Assembly (NCBI RefSeq): GCF_002954225.1
Contig: NZ_PPTH01000014.1
Coordinates: 186,001 to 250,000 of the forward strand
DNA: 64,000 nucleotides
Source of the DNA: Arthrobacter ruber
Lineage (GTDB): Bacteria; Actinomycetota; Actinomycetes; Actinomycetales; Micrococcaceae
Reading direction: 5' to 3'
Shown here: piece after piece, positions 8,412 through 16,964 of the stretch
How the letters are laid out: each line of letters starts with the position of its first letter
How positions within the stretch are numbered: the stretch's first letter is position 1
Position numbers and translations under genes: made by a program
The notes under the pieces: model-generated
The model's database searches: none
Told to the model about the DNA's origin: nothing
Seen by the model: only the letters and a program-made list of their open reading frames with translations

Positions 8412-10214
8412 GTGTCAGAAAGTTTCACCAGGGGACACCGCCGCGTCGCAGCGGCCGTCGCCCTCGGCTGCGTCGCAGCACTCGGCCTCGCACCCGCCGC
8501 CACCGCCGCACCCGGCGGGAGCAAGGGCCCCAAGGACCCGACGGTCTCCGTCACCGTCATGGGGACCAGCGACCTCCACGGCTACATCGAGAACTGGGAC
8601 TACTTCACCAACGCGGAGTACGACGACGCCGCGCACAACGACGTCGGACTCGCCAAGATCTCCACGCTCGTCAACCAGGTCCGCGCCGACCGCGGCGAGG
8701 AGTCGACCCTGCTGATCGACAACGGCGACACCATTCAGGGCACGTCCCTGACGGACTACTTCGCCAATGTCGAGCCGGTGACCGAGACCGGTGAGACCCA
8801 CCCGATGGCCGCCGCGATGAACGCCATGGACTACGACGCCACCACGCTCGGCAACCACGAGTTCAACTACGGCGTGCCGCTCCTGCGCACCTACGAGGAC
8901 CAGCTCGACTTCCCGCTGCTCGGCGCGAACGTCAAGGACGCCGTCACCGGCGAGGACGCGTTCACGCCGTACGTCATCAAGACCGTCAGGATCAAGGGCC
9001 AGAAGCCCATCAGGGTCGGCATCCTGGGTCTCACCACGCCCGGCAGCGCCATCTGGGACAAGAACAACGTCGAGGGCCGGCTGCGGTTCGAGGGCATGGT
9101 GGAGCAGGCCCGGAAGTACGTCCCGGAGATGAGGTCCGCAGGTGCGGACGTCGTCGTGGTCAGCTCGCACTCCGGCCCCTCCGGCACGTCCTCCTACGGC
9201 GGCGCACTGCCGGTCGAGAACGCGTCCACGCTGATCGCGGAGCAGGTCCCCGGGATCGACGCGATCCTCGCCGGCCACGAGCACCAGGAGATCGCCGAGC
9301 GCTTCGTCACGAACAAGGAGACCGGTGAGCAGGTGCTGCTCACCGAACCCAAGAACTGGGGCATGCGCCTGTCCGTCCTGGACTTCGAGCTGACCAAGGT
9401 CCGCGGCCAGTGGGACGTCACCTCGGCGAACTCGGAACTGCTGAACACCAACACCGTGCCGGCGGACCCGAAGATCTCCGCGATCGCCGCCGACCAGCAC
9501 CAGCGCACCATCGACTACGTGAACACCGCGATCGGCACCGCGACCGAGACCATGTCCGCCGCCGAGTCCCGCATCCGCGACACGGCCGTCATGGACTTCG
9601 TGAACGAGGTCCAGGCCGGTGCGGTGGACAGGGCCCTCGAGGGGACGCCGAATGCCGACCTCCCGGTCCTGTCCATCGTGGCGCCCTTCAACCGGGCCGC
9701 CGTCATCCCCGAGGGCCCCGTGACCATCCGCGACATGGCCGGACTGTACGTGTTCCCGAACACGCTCTTCGGTGTGGAGCTGACCGGCGCGCAGGTCAAG
9801 GACTACCTCGAGTACTCGGCGAAGTACTTCACCCAGACCGCGCCGGGTGCCCCGGTGGACCCGGCGACGCTGACCAATGCGGCGGGGACCCCGGACTACA
9901 ACTACGACATGATGTCCGGCGTCTCCTACGACATCGACATCAGCAAGCCCGTCGGTGAGCGCATCACCGACCTGAGCTACGCCGGCGCACCGATCGATCC
10001 CGCGCAGCGCTTCGCCGTGGCCACGAACAACTACCGGCAGTCCGGCGGCGGCAACTTCCCGCACATCGCGACGGCCCCGGTGCTCGTGAACCAGACCACG
10101 GAGATCCGCCAGCTCCTGATCGACTACCTGATCGCCGAGGGCACGATCGACCCGGCCTCGTTCTTCGACGAGAACTGGAAGCTCACGCGCGACGGCGAGC
10201 CGGTCTTCGGCTAG
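8412..10214 (+). CDS. Secreted bifunctional nucleotidase/cyclic phosphodiesterase, CpdB-like
   Basis: A 600-residue exported metallophosphoesterase, likely releasing phosphate and nucleosides from extracellular nucleotides. Residues 1-33 form a signal peptide (basic start, hydrophobic core, ATAA cut). The calcineurin-like motifs appear in order: TSDLHG, DNGDTIQG, GNHEFNYG, SSHSG and LAGHEHQE. The 5'-nucleotidase C-terminal domain follows from about residue 380 (VPFNRAAVIPEGPVTIRD region, FPNTLFGVELTGAQVKDYLE). The NGD..HP..AMN..DY..TLGNHEFNYG run is closer to CpdB than to UshA. No LPxTG anchor or lipobox is seen, so it is probably free. The GTG start has an AGGAG site 7 bases upstream. Confidence 0.88.
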   Translation: MSESFTRGHRRVAAAVALGCVAALGLAPAATAAPGGSKGPKDPTVSVTVMGTSDLHGYIENWDYFTNAEYDDAAHNDVGLAKISTLVNQVRADRGEESTLLIDNGDTIQGTSLTDYFANVEPVTETGETHPMAAAMNAMDYDATTLGNHEFNYGVPLLRTYEDQLDFPLLGANVKDAVTGEDAFTPYVIKTVRIKGQKPIRVGILGLTTPGSAIWDKNNVEGRLRFEGMVEQARKYVPEMRSAGADVVVVSSHSGPSGTSSYGGALPVENASTLIAEQVPGIDAILAGHEHQEIAERFVTNKETGEQVLLTEPKNWGMRLSVLDFELTKVRGQWDVTSANSELLNTNTVPADPKISAIAADQHQRTIDYVNTAIGTATETMSAAESRIRDTAVMDFVNEVQAGAVDRALEGTPNADLPVLSIVAPFNRAAVIPEGPVTIRDMAGLYVFPNTLFGVELTGAQVKDYLEYSAKYFTQTAPGAPVDPATLTNAAGTPDYNYDMMSGVSYDIDISKPVGERITDLSYAGAPIDPAQRFAVATNNYRQSGGGNFPHIATAPVLVNQTTEIRQLLIDYLIAEGTIDPASFFDENWKLTRDGEPVFG

Positions 10215-10253
10215 CACCTGCGCACTGGTGCCGGTCGACAGGCACTTCCCCAC

Positions 10254-10285
10254 AGCAGGACGCGGACCCCGGTCCGCGTCCTGCT
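10254..10285. terminator. Hairpin terminator after nucleotidase gene
   Basis: Perfect 15-bp inverted repeat (10254-10268 with 10271-10285) separated by two bases, 40 bases after the nucleotidase stop. There is no U-tract. Confidence 0.7.
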
Positions 10286-10308
10286 CGCGTTCGTCCTAGA
10301 TTGGAAGC

Positions 10309-10863
10309 ATGACCATCGACATCTCCCCGGCGACGGCCGACGACGCCGCGGGCCTCGCCGCGTGCGCCGCCGTCACGTTCCCCCTCGCCTGCCCCGCGGA
10401 CTCACGGCCCGAGGACATCCAGCACCACATCGACACGCACCTGTCCGCCGAACGGTTCGCGGCGCTCGCAGACCTGCCGGACCACACGATCCTCTGCATC
10501 CGCGAGGAGGGCAGGATCGCGGGCTGGAGCATGGTGGTGCTGGACCAGCCCGAGGACGCGGACGTGCTGTCAGCCCTGTCCATCTCGCCCGTCGTCGAAC
10601 TCAGCAAGTTCTACGTGCACCCCGACCACCACGGACGGGGCTCGGCCTCGGCCCTCATGGGCGCGACCCTGGAGCTCGCCGCTGCCTCGGGGCTGCCGGG
10701 GGTCTGGCTCGGTGTGAACCAGGAGAACGCCCGTGCCATCCGCTTCTACGAGAAGCACGGATTCCGGAAGACCGGCACCAAGCGGTTCCGGCTCGGGGAC
10801 CGCTTCGAGGACGACTTCATCCTGCAGCAGGCGCTCCCCGGGGGTGCGGGGGACGCCGCCTGA
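10309..10863 (+). CDS. GNAT N-acetyltransferase, PaiA-like
   Basis: A 184-residue acetyltransferase. The acetyl-CoA motif A is seen as LSKFYVHPDHHGRGSASALM, followed by GLPGVWLGVNQENARAIRFYEKHGFRKTGTKRF, the usual motif B end of GNAT enzymes. The final FRLGDRFEDDFIL resembles the end of PaiA-type spermidine/spermine acetyltransferases. That hints at a polyamine or amine substrate but does not prove it. It converges with the ABM gene, 11 bases apart. Confidence 0.85.
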   Translation: MTIDISPATADDAAGLAACAAVTFPLACPADSRPEDIQHHIDTHLSAERFAALADLPDHTILCIREEGRIAGWSMVVLDQPEDADVLSALSISPVVELSKFYVHPDHHGRGSASALMGATLELAAASGLPGVWLGVNQENARAIRFYEKHGFRKTGTKRFRLGDRFEDDFILQQALPGGAGDAA

Positions 10864-10874
10864 CGGTGTGGCGG

Positions 10875-11195
10875 CTATGCGACGGTCAGCTCACCCATGC
10901 GGCCCCAGCCCTCGGCCCCGATGCGCTCGCTGATGATCTCCGGCGTCTCCACGAGGGCCTGGGGCATGTCCCGCATGGCCTGGGAGAAGTGGTCGCTGTT
11001 CACGTGGGCTTCCGCGGCGTCGTCCTGGAACGCCTCCACGAGGACGAACTGGTTCGGGTCCTCGACGCTGCGCGACCAGTCGAACCACAGGTTGCCCGGC
11101 TCCTGGCGCGTGGCCTCCGTGAAGTCGCGGGTGAGGTCGATCCAGCGGTCGCTCCACTCGGGCTTCACGGTGAACTTGACGACGATGAAGATCAT
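10875..11195 (-). CDS. Antibiotic biosynthesis monooxygenase (ABM) family protein
   Basis: A 106-residue dimeric alpha+beta barrel protein. The order IFIVVKFTVKPEWSDRW, EPGNLWFDWSRSVEDPNQFVLVEAFQD and DAAEAHVNSDHFSQAM is that of YgiN-like quinol monooxygenases. These need no cofactor and often act on quinols or serve in detoxification. The start at 11195 begins the conserved first strand. It lies 97 bases downstream of the YhgE gene on the same strand and may be read through from it. Confidence 0.83.
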   Translation of the reverse strand: MIFIVVKFTVKPEWSDRWIDLTRDFTEATRQEPGNLWFDWSRSVEDPNQFVLVEAFQDDAAEAHVNSDHFSQAMRDMPQALVETPEIISERIGAEGWGRMGELTVA

Positions 11196-11291
11196 GGGAT
11201 GGTGCCTTCCTGGTGGGAGTCGGTACCCACCCAACCTATGACGTCCTCTCCCGGAACGCATGTGCACCGGGGGCACATGGACCCGGAGTTG

Positions 11292-13634
11292 TCAGATCGC
11301 GAGGCTCGGGTGCAGCTTCTCCAGCGACCAGGAGCGCCTGCGGTGCGATGCGAGGACCGAGAGTCCCGCGGCGAGCGCGAAGAAGACCAGCAGCTGGGCC
11401 GCTGCCAGCCAGACGACGCCGGTGTCGCCGCCCGCGATGAGGTGGCGCAACCCATCCACGGCGTGCGTCATGGGCAGCAGCGGACTCAGGAAGCCGAAGA
11501 AGCCCGGCGCGGTGGCCACCGGATACGTGCCGCCGGCGGAGGTGAGCTGCAGCATCAGCAGCACGAGGGCCACGAGCCGGCCCACCCCACCGAGGAGTGC
11601 GACGAGCGCCTGGTGGATGGCCGTGAACACGAGGGCAGTCAGGACGGTGAAGGCCAGTAGTCCCACCGGGTGGGGCGTGGTCAGTCCGACGCCCAGGACC
11701 AGGACGCCCAGCAGCACGAGGACCTGCAGGACCGCGAACAGCGCGCCCTGCAGGTACCCGGCGGCCGAGACACGCCAGGAGGCCGCCGTGGAGGCGAGGG
11801 CCCGCGGCGAGACGGCGCGGAGCACGGTGTAGGTGATGATGCCGCCCACCCAGAGCGCCAGCGGGATGAAGTACGGGGCCATGCCCTCGCCGTAGGCGTC
11901 CACGGCATTGACGTGTGTCCGCTCGATCGAGACGGGTGAAGCGGCGACCTCGGTCAGCTCGGCGCGCTGGGCGTCGTCGTAGTCCGGGACCTGCCCCGCG
12001 CCCTCGTCGAGCTGCTGCGCGAGGTCCGAGGATCCGGTGGACAGTGTCCCGAGCCCGTCCTCGAGCCGGGTGGCGCCGTCGTAGGCCTGGGCGGAGCCGT
12101 CGGCGAGGCCTGCCGCTCCCCCGGCCACCTGCGCGGCACCGCCGCTGAGCGTCGACGCTCCCGTGGCGAGCCGTGCGGCGCCGTCGGACGCGGACACGAT
12201 CCCCTCCCGCAGCGCGGGGGTGCCGCCGGCGAGCGTGGCCGTGCCGGCCTGGAGCTGGGCGAGCCCGTCGGCGAGGCCGCTGGCGCCCTGCGAGAGCTGG
12301 GTCGCTCCAGCGGCGGCGGCGTCCGCGCCGAGCGCGAGCTCTGAGGCCCCGGTGCTGAGGTGGCCGGCGCCGTCGGCCGCGGCGGCAGCCCCGGTGGTGG
12401 CGGTCCCGGCTCCTGCGGAGAGATCGGAGGCCGAGGCGGCGAGACGGTCCGCGCCGGCCGTGACCTGCTCGGTCCCCGTGGCTGCAGCCGACGCGCCGGC
12501 GGAGAGCTGCTGGAGGGCGGCGAGCCGCTCCGCATCGGTGAGCGAGCCATAGGTCTCCGCGAGACCGGCGAGGCCGTCGGCCAGGGTGCGTGAACCGGTC
12601 GCAGCCTGCCCTGCTGCGGACTGGAGCTGCGTGGCACCGCCTGCCAGGGCGCCCGCACCGCTCCCGACCTGCGCGACGCCCTCGGCGACGGCCCGCGTGC
12701 CGTCCGCCAGTGTGGCCGACGAACCCGAGAGCTGCGCGGCACCGTCGGCCACGGCCTGCGTCCCCGTGGCGAGACTGCCCGCACCGTCGCGCAGGGTCGC
12801 CCCGCCCGTGACGGCGGTGGCGGCGCCGTCCGCCAGCTGCTGCGACTGCGGCACGAGATCCGCCGTCGCCGTGTCGAGACGGTCGAGGCCGGTGGCGAGT
12901 TCGCCCGCGCCGGTCGCCAGGTCCGCGGCGCCACCGGCCACCCGGGTGGTGCCCGACGACAGCTCGCTGCTGCCGTCGACGAGACTCCCGAGCCCGACGA
13001 CGAGCGACGCCGATCCCTCGTCCGCACTGCGGGCACCGTCGGCGATCCTGCCGGCGCCCTCGCCGGCCTCGGTGAGGGAGCCGTGGAGCGAGGAGAAGCC
13101 GAGGTAGATGCTGTCGAGGTAGTCCGCGGTGGCGCCGGACTGCACCTGCCGCTGCAGGTTCGCGGCGACGGTGTTGCCGACCTGGCCCACGATGTAGCTG
13201 TCGGCGTCGTTGGTGGTGATGTCGAGCATGGCCCGGGCGGGTGCCTCGCCGCCCACGGATGCGAGGGTCGACGAGAACCCGGCCGGGATGGCGAGTGTGG
13301 CCGCGTACGTGCCGTCGTCGAGTCCCTGCTCCGCCTCGTCCCGGCCGACCTCCACCCAGGTGAACCCGCCGTCGTCGGACGAGGTGAGCGTGGCGGCGAG
13401 GTCGGCGCCGGCATCGATGCCGGTCGGGCTGCCGTCCGGTCCGACGGCGGCGGCCGGCTGGTCCTCGTTGATGACGGCGGCCGTGAGGTGGTCGAGGTTC
13501 CCCGTCGGGTCCCAGTTGGCGGCGAGGTAGAGCCCGCCGTAGAGCGCGGGGATGAGCGCGACGACGAGCAGGGCGGCCTTCGACAGGAGGGTGATGCGGA
13601 AGCGGGAGAGCTCGACGCGGAGCAGGGAGAACAC
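11292..13634 (-). CDS. YhgE/Pip-family membrane protein with long repeat stalk
   Basis: A 780-residue membrane protein of the YhgE/Pip (phage infection protein) family, distantly related to ABC-2 permeases. There is one N-terminal membrane helix (about 18-38), then an extracytoplasmic region of ~550 residues and about five helices in the last 200 residues. Residues ~200-540 consist of imperfect 7- and 11-residue repeats rich in Ala, Gly, Leu and Ser (GAxxLAxG), predicted to form a long helical stalk. Its start is 3 bases after the stop of the ABC ATPase gene, so the two form an export-type pair. Such pairs with a TetR neighbour are usual in actinobacteria. Substrate unknown. Confidence 0.87.
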   Translation of the reverse strand: MFSLLRVELSRFRITLLSKAALLVVALIPALYGGLYLAANWDPTGNLDHLTAAVINEDQPAAAVGPDGSPTGIDAGADLAATLTSSDDGGFTWVEVGRDEAEQGLDDGTYAATLAIPAGFSSTLASVGGEAPARAMLDITTNDADSYIVGQVGNTVAANLQRQVQSGATADYLDSIYLGFSSLHGSLTEAGEGAGRIADGARSADEGSASLVVGLGSLVDGSSELSSGTTRVAGGAADLATGAGELATGLDRLDTATADLVPQSQQLADGAATAVTGGATLRDGAGSLATGTQAVADGAAQLSGSSATLADGTRAVAEGVAQVGSGAGALAGGATQLQSAAGQAATGSRTLADGLAGLAETYGSLTDAERLAALQQLSAGASAAATGTEQVTAGADRLAASASDLSAGAGTATTGAAAAADGAGHLSTGASELALGADAAAAGATQLSQGASGLADGLAQLQAGTATLAGGTPALREGIVSASDGAARLATGASTLSGGAAQVAGGAAGLADGSAQAYDGATRLEDGLGTLSTGSSDLAQQLDEGAGQVPDYDDAQRAELTEVAASPVSIERTHVNAVDAYGEGMAPYFIPLALWVGGIITYTVLRAVSPRALASTAASWRVSAAGYLQGALFAVLQVLVLLGVLVLGVGLTTPHPVGLLAFTVLTALVFTAIHQALVALLGGVGRLVALVLLMLQLTSAGGTYPVATAPGFFGFLSPLLPMTHAVDGLRHLIAGGDTGVVWLAAAQLLVFFALAAGLSVLASHRRRSWSLEKLHPSLAI

Positions 13635-13637
13635 GCG

Positions 13638-14489
13638 TTACCTGATTTCGGGTGCTGGGGTCGGTTCGGAGGACGGGATGAGGGCGTGGACGGTGACGGG
13701 CCGCAGGGGCAGGGCGGCGAGGCGATGTCCGGCGTCCAGGACGTCGTCGAGCTCCTGCCGGTCCTGGCAGGTCGCGACGACGGTCAGCGGACGAGCGTCG
13801 TCGCGCGTGCGTCCCAGGGTGAGCAGCGCGGCCCAGGCGGCGCGGCGCTCGTGGACGGTGCGGAGCTGGTCGACGTCGTCCACCACGAGGATGTCGGGAT
13901 CGGAGGCGAGTGCGAGGACGAGGCCCAGCGCGAAGCGCGCACCAGGGGCGGCATCGCGGACGAGTTCGCTCCGGTGGAGCCGGGCACGCACCAGGGAGGT
14001 CGCGGTGCCGCCGTCACCGACCACGCCCTCGAGGGCGCCGAGGAGGTCGTTGGCCGCCGTGATGGTGCGGTCCACCCGCCCTGGGGATGCGGAGGGCTTC
14101 CACCACGGGCCCGCCAGCTTCAGGGCCTCCGCCACATGGTGCTTCACGGGAAGTGTCCCGTCGAGCGGGGTCACGGTGGCATTGCCGGTGACGCCGACCC
14201 GGCGGCGTACCGCACCGGCGTACCGGGGCAGCGCGAGCCCGAGGACGGACACGCGCCCGGCGGTCGGGGTGAGCCGTCCGGCGACGGCGAGCGCCAGGGC
14301 GCTCTTGCCCGTGCCTGACGGACCGGTGAGGACGGCGAGGGACCCGGCCGGGACGTCGAAGGTGACGTCCTCGAAGATCGTGCGCTTCCCCGCCCGCAGG
14401 GCGAGTCCGTCGACCGAGATGGCGGGCACGCCGTCGGCGGGGCGCTCGGCGGGTGGAACGGACTGGGAGGTGGTCATTGCGTCCTTCAT
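13638..14489 (-). CDS. Degenerate ABC-type ATPase partner of YhgE
   Basis: A 283-residue ATP-binding cassette protein (279 if the ATG at 14477 is used; both starts have weak ribosome sites). Walker A is clear (TGPSGTGKSALALAVAGRL, near residue 45). Walker B is ILVVDDVDQL, with Asp where the catalytic Glu normally sits. The LSGGQ signature is not recognisable and is replaced by a DAAPGARFALGLVLAL segment. It may bind ATP but hydrolyse it slowly, or work with an unusual signature. First gene of the operon with YhgE, under the palindromes at 14493-14523. Confidence 0.8.
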   Translation of the reverse strand: MKDAMTTSQSVPPAERPADGVPAISVDGLALRAGKRTIFEDVTFDVPAGSLAVLTGPSGTGKSALALAVAGRLTPTAGRVSVLGLALPRYAGAVRRRVGVTGNATVTPLDGTLPVKHHVAEALKLAGPWWKPSASPGRVDRTITAANDLLGALEGVVGDGGTATSLVRARLHRSELVRDAAPGARFALGLVLALASDPDILVVDDVDQLRTVHERRAAWAALLTLGRTRDDARPLTVVATCQDRQELDDVLDAGHRLAALPLRPVTVHALIPSSEPTPAPEIR

Positions 14490-14492
14490 TTC

Positions 14493-14523
14493 AATACCTT
14501 GGGTATTCAATACCGATGGTATC
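14493..14523. promoter_or_regulatory. Twin palindromic operator, probably for the TetR regulator
   Basis: Two copies of AATACC-N3-GGTATT lie 16 bases apart centre to centre. The first (14493-14507) is perfect. The second (14509-14523) has one mismatch, ending GGTATC. They fill the space between the divergent ABC/YhgE and TetR genes, and the second overlaps a possible -10 (TATCCT, 14520-14525) for the TetR gene. Placement and symmetry are what a TetR dimer pair would need for autorepression and control of the pump-like operon. Confidence 0.7.
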
Positions 14524-14541
14524 CTACTTCTAGGAGGACGG

Positions 14542-15186
14542 ATGACGACCACGAACACCGATACCAGCAGTACGACGGCGGGCAGACCGCGACGGCGTCC
14601 CCGCCGCGAGGACGTCCGCGCCGGACTGCTCGCCGCGGCCCTCGAGGTCTTCGAGGAGATCGGGTACGTCGCCGCACGGCTCGATGCCATCGCCGAGCGG
14701 GCGGGCTACACGAAGGGCGCCGTCTACTCCAACTTCGGCTCGAAACAGGAGCTCTTCGCCACCCTCCTGAGCGAACGGCTCGCCGACACCGCCGCCGACG
14801 TCCTCAGCCAGGTGGACAGGATCACCTCCCTCGACGAGACCGTCCTGCACACCGCGCGCTATCTGGCCCGTGGCGTCCTGCGGGAGCAGCGCTGGCACGC
14901 CCTCGTGGTCGAGTTCGCCCTGCAGGCCGGCCGCGATCCCGAGGTGGGCGCGGTGTTCCGCGAGCATCGGCGCACGCGGCGCACCCTGCTCGCCACCACC
15001 CTGGCGGAACGGGCTGCGACGTTCGGCGCGCCGTCGGACCCGGAGCACTACACCGTCCTCGCGACCATCCTGCTGGCCACCGTCAACGGCATGGCCGTGG
15101 AGTGCGCGGCCGATCCCGAGGCGGTCACGGAGGAACAGGTCACCGAGAGCATCGCGGCGGTCCTCCGCGCGGCGCTCGCACCCTAG
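14542..15186 (+). CDS. TetR/AcrR-family regulator
   Basis: A 214-residue repressor. A basic N-terminal arm (RPRRRPRREDVR) leads to the TetR helix-turn-helix (LLAAALEVFEEIGY...LDAIAERAGYTKGAVYSNFGSKQELFATLL, about residues 27-72). The ligand domain follows. The ATG has a strong AGGAGG site 4 bases upstream. It is divergent from the ABC/YhgE pair and separated from it by the twin palindromes, so it very probably represses both directions. The stop codon lies in a 29-base tandem duplication. Confidence 0.9.
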   Translation: MTTTNTDTSSTTAGRPRRRPRREDVRAGLLAAALEVFEEIGYVAARLDAIAERAGYTKGAVYSNFGSKQELFATLLSERLADTAADVLSQVDRITSLDETVLHTARYLARGVLREQRWHALVVEFALQAGRDPEVGAVFREHRRTRRTLLATTLAERAATFGAPSDPEHYTVLATILLATVNGMAVECAADPEAVTEEQVTESIAAVLRAALAP

Positions 15187-15222
15187 TAACGCGAGGCGCG
15201 GCGCTCGCACCCTGGTAACGCG
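15167..15222. repeat. 29-base tandem duplication over the tetR stop codon
   Basis: A 27-base segment at 15167-15193 recurs at 15196-15222 with one difference (period 29). The first copy holds the last codons and TAG stop of the TetR gene. The second holds TGG at that place and is untranslated. It looks like a recent slipped duplication. Confidence 0.8.
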
Positions 15223-15245
15223 GAGTAAGGACAGGGAGGCACCGC

Positions 15246-15689
15246 ATGGACCCAGGTCTCCTGCTGCGGTCGGCGCTCGCCCTCCTCGGGGCCTATGCGC
15301 TGTTCCTGCTGGCCCTGGCCGTCTATGCGCGGCGGCATCCGGAGGTCCTCTCGCTCACCGACGTGCTGCGCCTCGGACCCGATGTCCTGCGGCTTCTCCG
15401 CCGCCTCGCCGCCGACCGGGCCGTTCCGTGGTGGGTGCGGTTGCTGCTGTGGGGGCTGGTGGTGTACCTCATCCTGCCCCTCGACCTCGTCCCGGACTTC
15501 CTGCCCGTCATCGGGTACGCGGACGACGTCGTGCTGGTGGCCGCCGTCCTGCGCACCGTGGTCCGCAGCACGGGCGCCGGAGTCCTGGAGCGGCACTGGC
15601 CGGGGACCGACGGCGGGCTCCGCCTGCTGCGCCGACTGGCGGGCGTCGGGCCTCCCGGTACGGGCGGGTCAAGCCGCAATACGGCGTAA
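15246..15689 (+). CDS. YkvA-family (DUF1232) small membrane protein
   Basis: A 147-residue protein with two membrane helices (residues 6-26 and about 62-82). The DUF1232 core is visible as WWVRLLLWGLVVYLILPLDLVPDFLPVIGYADDVVLVAAVLR, including the conserved DLxPDFxPxxGxxDD run. Members occur widely and have no settled function. The ATG has a GGGAGG site. It follows the TetR gene by 59 bases and may be co-transcribed or separate. Confidence 0.85.
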   Translation: MDPGLLLRSALALLGAYALFLLALAVYARRHPEVLSLTDVLRLGPDVLRLLRRLAADRAVPWWVRLLLWGLVVYLILPLDLVPDFLPVIGYADDVVLVAAVLRTVVRSTGAGVLERHWPGTDGGLRLLRRLAGVGPPGTGGSSRNTA

Positions 15690-15692
15690 CGT

Positions 15693-15710
15693 AAAGGCGG
15701 GCAGGCCTTT
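15693..15710. terminator. Short hairpin, possible terminator
   Basis: A 6-bp stem (AAAGGC with GCCTTT, 6-base loop) followed by T, just after the YkvA stop. It is weak, but the short T run fits the plus strand. Confidence 0.4.
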
Positions 15711-15733
15711 TCAACGGGCGTAACGTCCTGCGC

Positions 15734-16762
15734 ATGCAGCACTCTCCGGGATCGATCCCCACTCTTGACCTCAGCACCGCACGTTCCGCCGATGGATCCT
15801 TCAACCCCGCATTCATCGACGAACTGCGCGACGCCGCCCACACCGTCGGCTTCTTCCACATCATCAACTACGGGGCAGCGCCCACCCAGGTGGACGACCT
15901 GTTCTCCATCACGCGCCGCTTCTTCGATCTCCCGCTCGAGGAGCGACTGAAGATCCACAACCGCACGAGCCCCCACTTCCGCGGGTACGCCGGCCTCGGC
16001 ACCGAGATCACCCGCGGGCGCCCTGACGCCCGCGAGCAGATCGACTTCTCCCCCGAACGCGAGCCCCTCGCCGACTACCCGGCCGACGAACCGTACTGGC
16101 TGCTCCAGGGCCCCAATCTGTGGCCCCGCGAGGCCCTGCCCGCGCTCGAGGAGCAGGCCATGGCCTGGGCAGGCCTGATGTCCACGGTGGGCGCCGAACT
16201 GCTCTCCGCCATCGCCGTCGCCCTCCACCTGCCCGAGGACTACTTCGCCGAACCCTTCGAGGGGAGCCCGGCCTGGATGGCCAAGCTCGTCCACTACGTG
16301 GGCGGCGTCGTCCAGGGTGCCGGCTCCCAGGGCGTCGGCGCGCACGCCGACTACGGCTTCGTGACCCTCCTGCTGCAGGACGAGGTGGGAGGCCTCGAGG
16401 TACTCCCCCACAGCGCGACCGAGTGGGTGCCTGTCACGCCGATCCCCGGAGCGCTCGTGGTCAACCTGGGCGAGATGCTCGAGGTGGCCACCGAGGGCTA
16501 CCTCGCCGCGACCATCCACCGGGTCACCGCGCCGGCACCCGGTGTGGACCGCTACGCCATCCCGTTCTTCTGGTCACCGCGCCTCGACGCCGTGATCGAG
16601 CCGGTGCCGCTCGCGGAGGACCTGAAGGCCGCGGCGCGCGGGCTCTCGGACGACCCCGAGAACCCCATGCTGTCCTCCTACGGTTCGAACATGCTCAAGG
16701 GACGCCTCCGCGCCCACCCGGACGTCACCGAGCTCCACTACCCGGAGCTCGCCCGGAAGTAG
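15734..16762 (+). CDS. 2-oxoglutarate/Fe(II) oxygenase, isopenicillin N synthase-like
   Basis: A 342-residue non-haem iron oxygenase of the IPNS/DIOX_N plus 2OG-FeII_Oxy fold. The N-terminal DIOX_N part is seen in IPTLDLSTAR and VGFFHIINYG. The iron ligands are His and Asp in GAHADYGFVTLLLQD and His in ATIHRVTAP. The substrate-carboxylate motif is RYAIPFF, where most relatives have RYS, so the Ser of RxS is Ala. No beta-lactam genes are nearby, so an antibiotic role is not implied. These stand-alone oxygenases are widespread in soil bacteria; the substrate is unknown. Confidence 0.85.
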   Translation: MQHSPGSIPTLDLSTARSADGSFNPAFIDELRDAAHTVGFFHIINYGAAPTQVDDLFSITRRFFDLPLEERLKIHNRTSPHFRGYAGLGTEITRGRPDAREQIDFSPEREPLADYPADEPYWLLQGPNLWPREALPALEEQAMAWAGLMSTVGAELLSAIAVALHLPEDYFAEPFEGSPAWMAKLVHYVGGVVQGAGSQGVGAHADYGFVTLLLQDEVGGLEVLPHSATEWVPVTPIPGALVVNLGEMLEVATEGYLAATIHRVTAPAPGVDRYAIPFFWSPRLDAVIEPVPLAEDLKAAARGLSDDPENPMLSSYGSNMLKGRLRAHPDVTELHYPELARK

Positions 16763-16854
16763 GCACGGCCCCGGGAGCAGTCCCCCGCCGGCGTGGTCCC
16801 GCTTCGCATCACGTCACGACCGGGGACATCCGCGACCCGCACTCCTCGGTGGAC

Positions 16855-16882
16855 GACGGCGCCTCCCTCGCGGGGCGCCGTC
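16855..16882. terminator. Hairpin between convergent genes
   Basis: Perfect 9-bp inverted repeat (16855-16863 with 16874-16882, 10-base loop) in the 202-base gap between the oxygenase and the DUF3253 gene. The rest of the gap shows no gene. Confidence 0.5.
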
Positions 16883-16964
16883 GGCTGCTTGGGGTCCATC
16901 GGCGCGATCGGTGGCCGCTCGGGCGGAACGACCCCTCCGCTGGGCGGCAGCCGTCACGCCGGCA

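Noticed and set aside
8415-10253. 612-residue minus-strand frame
   Set aside because: It is the antisense of the CpdB-like gene, whose motifs and signal peptide are clear. The minus frame is Val/Gly/Arg-rich shadow sequence.
15734-16762. Beta-lactam biosynthesis gene
   Set aside because: The oxygenase is IPNS-like only by fold. No ACV synthetase or acyltransferase is nearby.
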